Shown here in pieces: positions 1 to 6,956 of a DNA stretch of 64,000 nt. How positions within the stretch are numbered: position 1 is the first letter of the stretch; each line of letters opens with the position of its first letter. Made by a program: the position numbers and the translations under genes. The stretch is taken from assembly GCF_000691165.1 (NCBI RefSeq), contig NZ_ASJD01000002.1:434001-498000 (forward strand). The letters run 5' to 3'. The DNA is from Bacillus safensis FO-36b (GTDB lineage Bacteria > Bacillota > Bacilli > Bacillales > Bacillaceae). The notes below the pieces were generated by a model, which saw only the letters and a program-made list of their open reading frames with translations, was not told the DNA's origin and did not search any database.

Positions 1-713
1 TTGGAATCAAGGAGAAACTAGATCAAGTACCCTCTCTTGCCCTGGGCACGTCTCCTGTGAAACCCATTGAAATGACCAATGCTTACGCCATGCTGGTCAA
101 TGGCGGAAAACGCGTCAAACCAACCTTTATTACGAAAGTAACCGACGCAAAAGGCAATGTGCTTTTTGAAGAGAAACAAAAACGAGAACAAATCCTAGAT
201 GAAAAAGCAGCATTTGTCACCACCGACATGATGTCAGGCATGTTCAATGATCAATTAAACGGCTATACAAGTGTCACTGGCCGCACCATTATAAAGGACC
301 TTACAAGAACATACGGAGGAAAGTCTGGGACTACAGGCGCCGACAGCTGGATGATCGGCTTCTCTCCCCAGCTCGTCACAGGTGTATGGACTGGCTATGA
401 TAAAGGCCGCACCATTGACTCAGTCGAAGAAACAGCCTATGCGAAAAAAATATGGGCTTCCTTTATGGAATCAGCTCTCTCAAAGCAGCCAGCCTCCTCC
501 TTCATGCCGCCAGACGGTGTCAAAGGGGTATATATTAATCCAAAAACCGGCGACCTCGCAGGTCCAGGATGTGAATCAAAGGTATTCACCTATTTTATAG
601 AAGGTACGGAGCCGACAAGTGTCTGCTATGGTGCTGAGGACAAGGCCTCTGAGCAGGAACCAGTTCAAGATCAAAAGCCAAAGAAATGGTGGGAAAAGTG
701 GCTGAAACGTTAA
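1..713 (+). CDS. pbpG: Class A penicillin-binding protein, C-terminal part (5' end outside window)
   Basis: The reading frame is open from the first bases, so only the C-terminal part of the transpeptidase domain and tail are present. The KSGTT box, followed by DSWMIGF, is the third active-site motif of penicillin-binding transpeptidases, and LALGTSPVKPIEM just before it is typical of class A enzymes. The tail is rich in Lys, Glu and Trp. Class A PBPs polymerise and crosslink peptidoglycan at the outer membrane face. The neighbour ywhD is next to pbpG (ywhE, a sporulation-associated PBP2d) in B. subtilis, which is the main reason for the symbol; another class A PBP cannot be excluded because the N-terminus is missing. 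Confidence 0.8.
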   Translation, partial: GIKEKLDQVPSLALGTSPVKPIEMTNAYAMLVNGGKRVKPTFITKVTDAKGNVLFEEKQKREQILDEKAAFVTTDMMSGMFNDQLNGYTSVTGRTIIKDLTRTYGGKSGTTGADSWMIGFSPQLVTGVWTGYDKGRTIDSVEETAYAKKIWASFMESALSKQPASSFMPPDGVKGVYINPKTGDLAGPGCESKVFTYFIEGTEPTSVCYGAEDKASEQEPVQDQKPKKWWEKWLKR

Positions 714-729
714 AAAAGACATGAAAAAC

Positions 730-749
730 CCCGAGACCTGCATCTCGGG
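730..749. terminator. Bidirectional Rho-independent terminator between pbpG and ywhD
   Basis: A 7-bp perfect stem (CCCGAGA/TCTCGGG) with a 6-nt loop. The T-run is on the minus-strand side, so it mainly ends ywhD transcription, but it also lies just after the pbpG stop. Confidence 0.75.
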
Positions 750-837
750 ATTCTCCATGTCCTAGCTTTAACACCAGTTTACTCAAAAACCGGAGAGAAT
801 TGGTAGCCATCCGCCAATCTTCACAAAAATTTCACAA

Positions 838-1356
838 TTATTCAGGGACAGCCAATCCTTCTTTTAATTCATCTGTCGATGCGTCCCATAGCGCTTGATT
901 ATGACCTTTTAAGAAATCAGCCAGCACCTTTTTGGATACGTCATCCATATGACTAACGACAATTTTTCGCTTCATCGATTTATCCATTAAATTCACATGC
1001 TCTGGAAGTGACTTATACCCGCGGCGGATCGAACGGTCAACGGTCATTTCACAAGCCGTCACACCTGCATAATAAGGCCCTTCTTCTCTGCGGTCAATCG
1101 TCACCCATACGAGCCAATACGGTTTTCCGTTCGGCACCTCTTCTTTTGTTTTCAAAAATTTAATTCCTTTTTCGACGGCACTTCTTGCATGCATGGCACC
1201 AATATCAATGACAGCTTCCTTTTCTTCTACATCAATGATGACTGGCGAGATATTATCAAGACTGAGGGCACCTGCCCCAAAGCCTCCATGTCCGTCGGTT
1301 GCATCTGTTTTTTTAATGATGTTAAAACCAATTGGTTTCTTCTTTTTACCTTCCAT
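838..1356 (-). CDS. ywhD: YwhD family protein of unknown function
   Basis: A 172-residue protein matching the length and context of B. subtilis YwhD. It is rich in Lys and acidic residues and has no signal peptide or membrane segment, so it is probably cytoplasmic. I see no catalytic motif that allows a function call. The start is an ATG behind AGGAGG. It lies 12 bp downstream of ywhC on the same strand, suggesting one transcript that ends at the hairpin around 730-749. Confidence 0.85.
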   Translation of the reverse strand: MEGKKKKPIGFNIIKKTDATDGHGGFGAGALSLDNISPVIIDVEEKEAVIDIGAMHARSAVEKGIKFLKTKEEVPNGKPYWLVWVTIDRREEGPYYAGVTACEMTVDRSIRRGYKSLPEHVNLMDKSMKRKIVVSHMDDVSKKVLADFLKGHNQALWDASTDELKEGLAVPE

Positions 1357-1368
1357 TCATTAAACCTC

Positions 1369-2025
1369 CTAAAGCAGCGGCTTCAAAATAAGATTAAACC
1401 AGTGTATGATTTGATCCCGCATTCCGATCAATGGACCAAACACAAACTGTCCCAGCGGTGTGATCACGAATATGAGAAAAATAATGATCCCATATTGTTC
1501 AAATTGCGTCATTTTCGCCCGGATACGGGGGCTGACGACGTCCTCAATAATACGATACCCATCCAGCGGCGGAAGTGGTAATAAGTTAAATAGGAACAAG
1601 ATGACGTTTAAGTTAATAAAGATTAAAAAGAAATTATCGACTCCCGGCTCAAAGCGCATGATCCACTCCCCGCCAAATTTCTGAAGAAGCACATACACAA
1701 AAAAGCCCAAAAACGCCAGCACCAAGTTACTTAATGGCCCAGCAATGGAGACACAAATCCCTGCTAAGCGCGGTTTTTTAAAATGGTAACGATTGACCGG
1801 TACAGGTCTCGCCCAGCCAAACCCGGCCACAAAGATCAAAATCGTCCCGAATACATCAAGATGCTTCAGTGGATTGAGCGTCAGTCTCCCTTGATTCTTA
1901 GCCGTCGGGTCTCCGAATCGGTACGCAACATATGCATGCGCCAGCTCGTGCATCGTAAATGCAACAACAAGCGTAATGGCAACATATGGAATAAGTTCTA
2001 ATGGATAAACAAGAAATTGGTTCAA
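1369..2025 (-). CDS. ywhC: Site-2-protease family (M50) membrane zinc metalloprotease
   Basis: Multi-pass membrane protein carrying HELAH, the HExxH zinc motif of M50 proteases, in its second membrane segment, and a later NLLPLPPLDG segment matching the family's conserved NxxPxPxLDG, which supplies the third zinc ligand. Such proteins cut substrates inside the membrane or act as compact uncharacterised peptidases. I chose the TTG start at 2025 because GAGGGA lies nine bases upstream; an ATG at 2055 in the same frame would add ten residues but lacks a good ribosome site. It is probably co-transcribed with ywhD and divergent from ywhB. The substrate is unknown. Confidence 0.85.
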   Translation of the reverse strand: MNQFLVYPLELIPYVAITLVVAFTMHELAHAYVAYRFGDPTAKNQGRLTLNPLKHLDVFGTILIFVAGFGWARPVPVNRYHFKKPRLAGICVSIAGPLSNLVLAFLGFFVYVLLQKFGGEWIMRFEPGVDNFFLIFINLNVILFLFNLLPLPPLDGYRIIEDVVSPRIRAKMTQFEQYGIIIFLIFVITPLGQFVFGPLIGMRDQIIHWFNLILKPLL

Positions 2026-2138
2026 AGGCAAGAATCCCTCTTTCTTTCTATACAATGATTTACTTCATTCAGTATACTATAAGAAGTCCCTTAAACTAAA
2101 GGGAAGCGTAGCATTAAAGGAAAAAGGAGGTTTTCGCC

Positions 2139-2324
2139 ATGCCGATTGTCACCGTTCAAATGCTTGAAGGAAGAACAGATGAGCAGAAAAGAGCTCTTGT
2201 GGAGAAAGTCACTGATGCCGTTGTTGAAACAACAGGCGCAGGGGCAGAAAAAGTCTCTGTTATTATTGAAGAAATGAAAAAGGAACACTATGCCGTAGCA
2301 GGAAAGCGAATGAGCGATCTGTAA
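2139..2324 (+). CDS. ywhB: 4-oxalocrotonate tautomerase-like enzyme
   Basis: Sixty-one residues beginning Met-Pro-Ile, so removal of Met exposes the N-terminal proline that serves as the catalytic base in this superfamily. Arg in the LEGRT segment fits a conserved substrate-binding arginine. The length is that of the 4-OT family, which forms hexamers of small subunits. B. subtilis YwhB has weak tautomerase activity and its biological substrate is not known. The ATG follows AAAGGAGG. It is monocistronic and ends at a strong hairpin shared with the convergent protease gene. Confidence 0.9.
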   Translation: MPIVTVQMLEGRTDEQKRALVEKVTDAVVETTGAGAEKVSVIIEEMKKEHYAVAGKRMSDL

Positions 2325-2331
2325 GCATATA

Positions 2332-2364
2332 AAAAGGACAAACACTCAATGTGTTTGTCCTTTT
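2332..2364. terminator. Bidirectional terminator between ywhB and the metalloprotease gene
   Basis: A perfect 14-bp stem (AAAAGGACAAACAC and its complement) with a 5-nt loop, A/T-rich on both outer sides, placed between two convergent genes. Confidence 0.9.
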
Positions 2365-2374
2365 GTCTGCATTC

Positions 2375-3187
2375 TTATCTGTACCACGCTTTATTACGGT
2401 TCACTTGATTTTTATGGGCCGCATCGAAGAAGTCGACTGTGTAAGAATAATCATAGTTCATTAAGCAGACAATGCCGCTTCCTTGAGGGTCATGCGGTAA
2501 GCCAAAGTTATGGCCGTATTCATGCGTAGCCGCTTTTGCAGTGTTCGCTGTTCCTTGATCAAGGTTAACGGCGAATGCACTTCCGCTTGGTGCACTATTG
2601 TAGACATAAGCAATTCCGCCAGCATCAAAGTTTGGATTTGCTGTAAATCCAGTGACAAAGTCATATCCTCTGCCATCAAAGCTTCGCGCAAGGTTAGACA
2701 GAATTTGCTCTGCATTTGATCCCGAAGACGTCCAAGATCCTACTGCTTGTACGACAAAGTCCACATCATGATCACGGTTAAACGTGACATCTGCTTGCTC
2801 GATGATGCTGACAATCCGTGTTTGCCAGTCACTATATTTCGCACGATACTGCGCATCAGCGACCGCATAGACAGTGACCTTCTGACTGCCTGTACTTGCT
2901 TTTGTTGAAATTGAATCTCCTGTATTGGCCTTAAAGGTTCTCGAGCCTACCTGCTTACCAGACTCATCTAATACCTTTGTTGTCACATCTCGTTCAATTG
3001 GAGGTGCTGTCTTCAAATCTTTAAAATCTTTTGCTTTTGGCAGCCCCTCACTAATATGGGTTTCGAACGGCGCATGACCATGATCATGCCCATGACCTGC
3101 ACTCGCTACTGGTGCTGAAGCTGAACTTACCCCCGGTAACAAACTACCTACCAATAAAAATGACAAAAAGACTGAACGCTTTTTCAT
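2375..3187 (-). CDS. Secreted metzincin zinc metalloprotease (reprolysin-like)
   Basis: A 270-residue preproprotein. Residues 1-24 form a signal peptide (basic MKKR, hydrophobic core, SSASA). A His-rich stretch GHGHDHGH follows. The zinc signature HEYGHNFGLPHD (from residue 222) fits HExxHxxGxxHD of metzincins, and CLMNY supplies the Met-turn. I recall an adamalysin/reprolysin-like secreted protease of this kind described from B. intermedius/B. pumilus, which fits the species call. The start at 3187 follows AAAGGAGGGA; a GTG or ATG 24 bases upstream is less likely. It sits where B. subtilis has ywhA, thrZ and mmr, so it is specific to this lineage at this site. Confidence 0.85.
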   Translation of the reverse strand: MKKRSVFLSFLLVGSLLPGVSSASAPVASAGHGHDHGHAPFETHISEGLPKAKDFKDLKTAPPIERDVTTKVLDESGKQVGSRTFKANTGDSISTKASTGSQKVTVYAVADAQYRAKYSDWQTRIVSIIEQADVTFNRDHDVDFVVQAVGSWTSSGSNAEQILSNLARSFDGRGYDFVTGFTANPNFDAGGIAYVYNSAPSGSAFAVNLDQGTANTAKAATHEYGHNFGLPHDPQGSGIVCLMNYDYSYTVDFFDAAHKNQVNRNKAWYR

Positions 3188-3381
3188 TCCTATCCCTCCT
3201 TTGTTTTTCACAAGGTTATATATTCACTGAAAATTCACCATTTTCCTTCTATTCAGTCAAAAACAGGGAATTAGATGCACAGGAAAAAAGTCGAATTACG
3301 TCATTTTCACTAATTTTTCGGATATTTTGACACACATTTCATCGAAAAATAGCGCTTTTGGTCTGGGTCTTACCAAACAAA

Positions 3382-3405
3382 AAAAGCCCTAAAAGTCGGG
3401 CTTTT
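3382..3405 (-). terminator. Terminator downstream of ywgA
   Basis: An 8-bp stem (AAAAGCCC/GGGCTTTT) with an 8-nt loop, followed by T residues on the minus strand, six bases past the ywgA stop. Confidence 0.8.
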
Positions 3406-3411
3406 GTTCAA

Positions 3412-3912
3412 CTAGTTCAATTCCTTCAACTGATCAATATAAGCAAGGGCCGCCTCAAATTCTTCGTCCGTATAGCGCTGCTTGCTTTTAATGGTAAAGA
3501 CCTTTTCCTTTACCTCATCTTCTGGCAGGTCATCAAAATATAAAATCGTTGAGACAAGCTCTAGGAAACGGGATGATTGCTCGTTCATCTGCTGCGTCAG
3601 CGCTTTGAGGTCAGGCATGTCCACTTCACACTGATCGAGAAACTCTTTCCCATTGTCCGTCAGCGAATAGCGATATTGATAGTATCCGCCCTTTTTTTCC
3701 TTCATTTCGTCCAAGAATCCAAGGTTGCACAGCTCTTCAATTCTGAGCGTCAACTCCTCTGAATAGGGGCCATAAAAATGAAAATCGTATTTCTCGTAAA
3801 AAGGCAAATCTAGCTTTTTTGCTATGTAAATCATCTTTTGCAGCTTCTTCCGTCCAACGATTTCCCCTGATTCAGAGAATACCTTCATCAACTTTGCATG
3901 CTCTTTCAACAA
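3412..3912 (-). CDS. ywgA: YwgA family protein, unknown function
   Basis: A 166-residue soluble protein with the length and position of B. subtilis YwgA, directly downstream of ywfO. Its first half, with MIYIAKKLDLPFYEKYDFHF, resembles winged-helix or phage-associated YwgA/YmcA-type domains, but no DNA-binding activity can be claimed from sequence alone. No signal peptide or membrane segment. It is 30 bp from ywfO on the same strand and likely co-transcribed with it. Confidence 0.85.
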   Translation of the reverse strand: MLKEHAKLMKVFSESGEIVGRKKLQKMIYIAKKLDLPFYEKYDFHFYGPYSEELTLRIEELCNLGFLDEMKEKKGGYYQYRYSLTDNGKEFLDQCEVDMPDLKALTQQMNEQSSRFLELVSTILYFDDLPEDEVKEKVFTIKSKQRYTDEEFEAALAYIDQLKELN

Positions 3913-3942
3913 ATTCCCGACATCTCCTTTTTCAGTACTTCC

Positions 3943-5244
3943 TTATCCCAAACCAAGCAGCTTCATGATCGCCTTTTTTTCTTCAGCTTTTTCCGACATA
4001 TCTACAATTAAGTCCATCGGGAAATAAAGTTTATGATCGGTTCTTCGTTTACCGGAAATGGCGTCAACAATATCTGACTGTCTCGACAGTTCTTTAATAT
4101 GACCGCTTTGCGTCAAAAGGTGGATTGGCAGCCTCTCTTCTTCCTCCCCTGGTCTGTAGAAGTCATAGGGCAAGTCAGAGGAAGAATCGACCACTAAATA
4201 ATAGTCAGGATCAATTCCTGCCTCCTTGAACAAAGCAGTCAGCTTGAAATATTTCGTCATTTCTTCATTTGGATTAAACTCTGTATATTGGAACAATCGG
4301 CGGTTCATAAAACGGCGGCACAAATCAGCCAGCACGTGATCTTCTTCATCTTCCCACGCCTGAAAATAAAATAAGACAATGGATTCATCCAGCTTAATAT
4401 AGTCCTCTGTGGTGACATTCCCCTCAAAGATTGAATAAAAGTGAACGGGGGCATGTGTAAAAATATAACCCGTTTCATGCAGCTCTTTTGCCCGATGAAG
4501 GATTTTCGTTAAAATGACCTCCGCACTGCGTGTCACTGGGTGGAAATAGACTTGCCAGTACATTTGATAGCGGCTCATAATATAATCTTCAACCGCATGC
4601 ATCCCGCTCTGCTTCATCACAATCTGATCTTCTCTCGGGCGCATCACACGTAAAATACGTTCCATATCAAAGTGGCCGTAGCTGACGCCTGTATAGTAAG
4701 CATCACGCTGCAAATAGTCCATTCGGTCGGCATCAATTTGACTTGAGATCAAACTGACCACCTGTTTGTTTTGATACGTTTTGGCAATGACTTCAGCCAC
4801 ATGCTTCGGGAAATCATCACTCACACGGCGGAGCACTTCATTGACTTCCGTCTGCCCTAAAATAATATCTCTTGTAAACGATTCATGGTCTAAGTGGAAG
4901 ACCTTTTCAAAGGAATGAGAAAATGGACCATGTCCGAGGTCATGAAGCAAGGCAGCACTAAGTACAAGCTCTCGCTCTCCTTCATCCCATTCAGGCCGCC
5001 CTTTAAACACATCATCCACAATTCGTCTCACAATCTCGTATACACCAAGTGAATGATTAAATCGGCTGTGTTCTGCACCATGAAACGTCAAATAAGTAGT
5101 TCCTAGCTGTTTAATTCGTCTCAGGCGCTGAAACTCTCTTGTTCCTATTAAATCCCATATTAATGCATCCCTTACGTGAACATAACGGTGCACAGGATCT
5201 TTAAATACCTTTTCCTCAGATAATTTCCCTTTTGGATACGCCAT
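3943..5244 (-). CDS. ywfO: HD-domain (d)NTP triphosphohydrolase-like protein
   Basis: A 433-residue cytoplasmic metalloenzyme. His64 in RFNHSLG, His101-Asp102 in LLHDLGHGPFSH and a later Asp in QIDADRMDYL give the H...HD...D metal-binding set of HD phosphohydrolases. Length equals B. subtilis YwfO. Family members of the SAMHD1/dGTPase branch cleave triphosphate from deoxynucleotides; the exact substrate here is inferred. The ATG follows AGAGGGA. It heads a probable ywfO-ywgA operon. Confidence 0.88.
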   Translation of the reverse strand: MAYPKGKLSEEKVFKDPVHRYVHVRDALIWDLIGTREFQRLRRIKQLGTTYLTFHGAEHSRFNHSLGVYEIVRRIVDDVFKGRPEWDEGERELVLSAALLHDLGHGPFSHSFEKVFHLDHESFTRDIILGQTEVNEVLRRVSDDFPKHVAEVIAKTYQNKQVVSLISSQIDADRMDYLQRDAYYTGVSYGHFDMERILRVMRPREDQIVMKQSGMHAVEDYIMSRYQMYWQVYFHPVTRSAEVILTKILHRAKELHETGYIFTHAPVHFYSIFEGNVTTEDYIKLDESIVLFYFQAWEDEEDHVLADLCRRFMNRRLFQYTEFNPNEEMTKYFKLTALFKEAGIDPDYYLVVDSSSDLPYDFYRPGEEEERLPIHLLTQSGHIKELSRQSDIVDAISGKRRTDHKLYFPMDLIVDMSEKAEEKKAIMKLLGLG

Positions 5245-5322
5245 CGTTTCGTCCCTCTTTTTTTAAGACGTGTTTCTATTATATCGGGTAACTTTTCCCG
5301 AAAACATCCTTGAATTTGCTGG

Positions 5323-5407
5323 TGAATGTGTTCTCAGAAGTTGCTTGGACGTAAAAAGCCCGACCTGACAGGGACGGACCTCTTTTTAGGTCGACTGAAC
5401 ACATTCA
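5323..5407 (-). repeat. Nested inverted repeats with terminator between the DUF1450 gene and ywfO
   Basis: An outer perfect 11-bp inverted repeat (TGAATGTGTTC at 5323-5333, GAACACATTCA at 5397-5407) encloses a second stem (CGACCT at 5361-5366 with AGGTCG at 5388-5393). An overlapping imperfect hairpin at 5358-5379 is followed by a T-run on the minus strand. The hairpin probably terminates the DUF1450 transcript. The outer arms are more than a simple terminator needs and could form alternative folds ahead of ywfO. Confidence 0.55.
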
Positions 5408-5414
5408 GTGACAT

Positions 5415-5636
5415 TTATTTGACTTTTTTTTGAACCTTTTCGAGTAATTCATCTTCTGTTGGTGCGGATAATGGGCGATTGTTCACAAACGCAAAAGCCT
5501 TTTTTCGTCCTGGACCACAATAGGATTGACAGCCGATCTCAATTTTTGCATCAGGGTCAACCGATTTGAGTCGAGGCAATAACGTCTTTAGGTTCGTCGC
5601 ATCACAATCGTCACATACGCGAAACTCATTAGCCAT
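5415..5636 (-). CDS. Small cysteine-containing DUF1450 family protein (YuzB-like)
   Basis: A 73-residue protein with CDDC near the N-terminus and CQSYCGPG in the middle, the cysteine pattern of DUF1450 proteins such as YuzB. The fold is thought to be thioredoxin-like, so metal or iron-sulphur binding or a redox role is possible, but none is shown. The ATG is preceded by AAGGAAG. It is single-gene, ending in the structured element at 5323-5407. Confidence 0.8.
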   Translation of the reverse strand: MANEFRVCDDCDATNLKTLLPRLKSVDPDAKIEIGCQSYCGPGRKKAFAFVNNRPLSAPTEDELLEKVQKKVK

Positions 5637-5817
5637 GGTCTTACGCTTCCTTTCAATGATGATACTTCATTCTATATGAAACAGTTGGACAGCCAATCGT
5701 GAATAATATACCACCCAACATTGTACATCGAAGCGGCTGGACTTGCAAGACGCTTTGTCGCCCCAATCACGTGCTTACATAAAAGCTAGTATTTTCCACT
5801 ATCCTTTTAGCAAACTT

Positions 5818-5847
5818 GTATAAACCTTCTTGAACTTGGCTAATCTA
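5818..5847 (+). promoter_or_regulatory. Candidate sigma-F-type promoter of rsfA
   Basis: GTATA (5818-5822), a 15-base spacer and GGCTAATCTA (5838-5847) resemble the forespore sigma-F pattern GYWTA-N15/16-GGNRANAHTW, with two mismatches in the -10. The start codon is about 30 bases downstream. rsfA is a forespore gene in B. subtilis, which supports the assignment. Confidence 0.45.
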
Positions 5848-5878
5848 ATACCATCAAATCATATGGGGGTTTAAACAC

Positions 5879-6688
5879 ATGTCAAAACAAAGACAAGATG
5901 CATGGTCAGAGGAAAATGATCTCCTCCTGGCAGAAACCGTCTTACGTCACGTCAGAGAAGGCAGCACGCAGCTAAATGCGTTTGAAGAAGTAGGAGATAA
6001 ACTGAACCGCACCTCAGCGGCATGCGGATTTAGATGGAATGCTGTCGTCAGGCATCAATATGAAAAAGCGCTGGCACTTGCCAAAAAACAGCGAAAACAA
6101 CGGATGCGCGCTCTTGGCAATGGCCAGCCTGCAAAAAAACGATTACTTTATCAGCCGCAAGTAGAAGAAACGGTTACTCAAGAGGAATTCTCACAGGAAC
6201 TAGAGCCAGCAAAGGAAGAAACATTTGCACCAGCAGCTGAAACTGCTGAACAGCTTCAGTTTGTGGATCAAAGCTACAATGAAGAGTTAGCTAGTTTATC
6301 ACATTTATTGTCACAGGCTTCTCCTGCCCCAAATACCGCAGAGAAAAAACCGGAAGCAAATCCATTTAGGCAGCATCAAGAATTAACCATCGACGATATC
6401 ATTGATTTCTTACGCCGTTATGAAGGCGATGGTCAGCAATCCACTGCCTTACGTATGGAAAACAGCCGCTTAAAACGAGAAAACAATGAGCTTTCTCATA
6501 AAGTTTCGCAGCTAGAAGCTGAAGTGAAAAAGCTTGAAAAGGATCAGCTCACGATTCAAGAAGATTATGAAACACTCGTCAAAATCATGAACCGTGCAAG
6601 AAAACTAGTTTTGTTTGAAGAGGACGATAGTGCCGCACCAACCTTTAAAATGGACCGGAACGGCAACCTCGAAAAAATGGCAGAATAA
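5879..6688 (+). CDS. rsfA: Prespore-specific transcriptional regulator RsfA
   Basis: A 269-residue protein with an N-terminal Myb/SANT-like DNA-binding region ([20 protein letters not shown], then [11 protein letters not shown] at about 45-55), a variable Glu/Ala-rich linker, and a C-terminal coiled coil around residues 195-245. This layout and the N-terminal sequence match B. subtilis RsfA (YwfN), which tunes sigma-F-dependent gene expression in the forespore. A sigma-F-like promoter lies upstream. The ATG at 5879 has GGGGG upstream at a slightly long spacing. Neighbours ywfO and ywgA fit the B. subtilis order. Confidence 0.9.
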   Translation: MSKQRQDAWSEENDLLLAETVLRHVREGSTQLNAFEEVGDKLNRTSAACGFRWNAVVRHQYEKALALAKKQRKQRMRALGNGQPAKKRLLYQPQVEETVTQEEFSQELEPAKEETFAPAAETAEQLQFVDQSYNEELASLSHLLSQASPAPNTAEKKPEANPFRQHQELTIDDIIDFLRRYEGDGQQSTALRMENSRLKRENNELSHKVSQLEAEVKKLEKDQLTIQEDYETLVKIMNRARKLVLFEEDDSAAPTFKMDRNGNLEKMAE

Positions 6689-6691
6689 CAA

Positions 6692-6720
6692 AAAGTGCTC
6701 CCCGCCACGGGAAGCACTTT
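6692..6720. terminator. Bidirectional terminator between rsfA and the small membrane gene
   Basis: Stem AAAGTGCT/AGCACTTT extended by CCC/GGG, placed between convergent genes at 6688 and 6723. Confidence 0.8.
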
Positions 6721-6722
6721 AT

Positions 6723-6956
6723 TTAAATGCCCAAAAATAGCATCACACTAAAAAGGACATTGATCAAAAACACAAACATAAAAATATACCTGACCTGCCT
6801 TACCTGAAAATCACCCAACATAAAAATATAAAGACCTGCAATGCCAAGTGTCAGGACAGGCTGAAGAAATGGCACTAAAAGCGAAATGCCGTAGCCGGCT
6901 CCCATGATGACAGGAAGCCATAGTAAATAGAGGTAACCGCCGTTTTTGGATTTCAA
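6723..6956 (-). CDS. Small membrane protein coupled to the PilZ glycosyltransferase
   Basis: A 77-residue protein with two to three hydrophobic segments (about 8-28, 32-47 and 55-76) and a basic loop FQVRQVRY between. The start is TTG, and TTGA overlaps the stop of the upstream synthase gene, so translation is coupled. I do not recognise the family. The tight coupling suggests an accessory subunit of the same envelope-polysaccharide system. Confidence 0.65.
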   Translation of the reverse strand: MKSKNGGYLYLLWLPVIMGAGYGISLLVPFLQPVLTLGIAGLYIFMLGDFQVRQVRYIFMFVFLINVLFSVMLFLGI

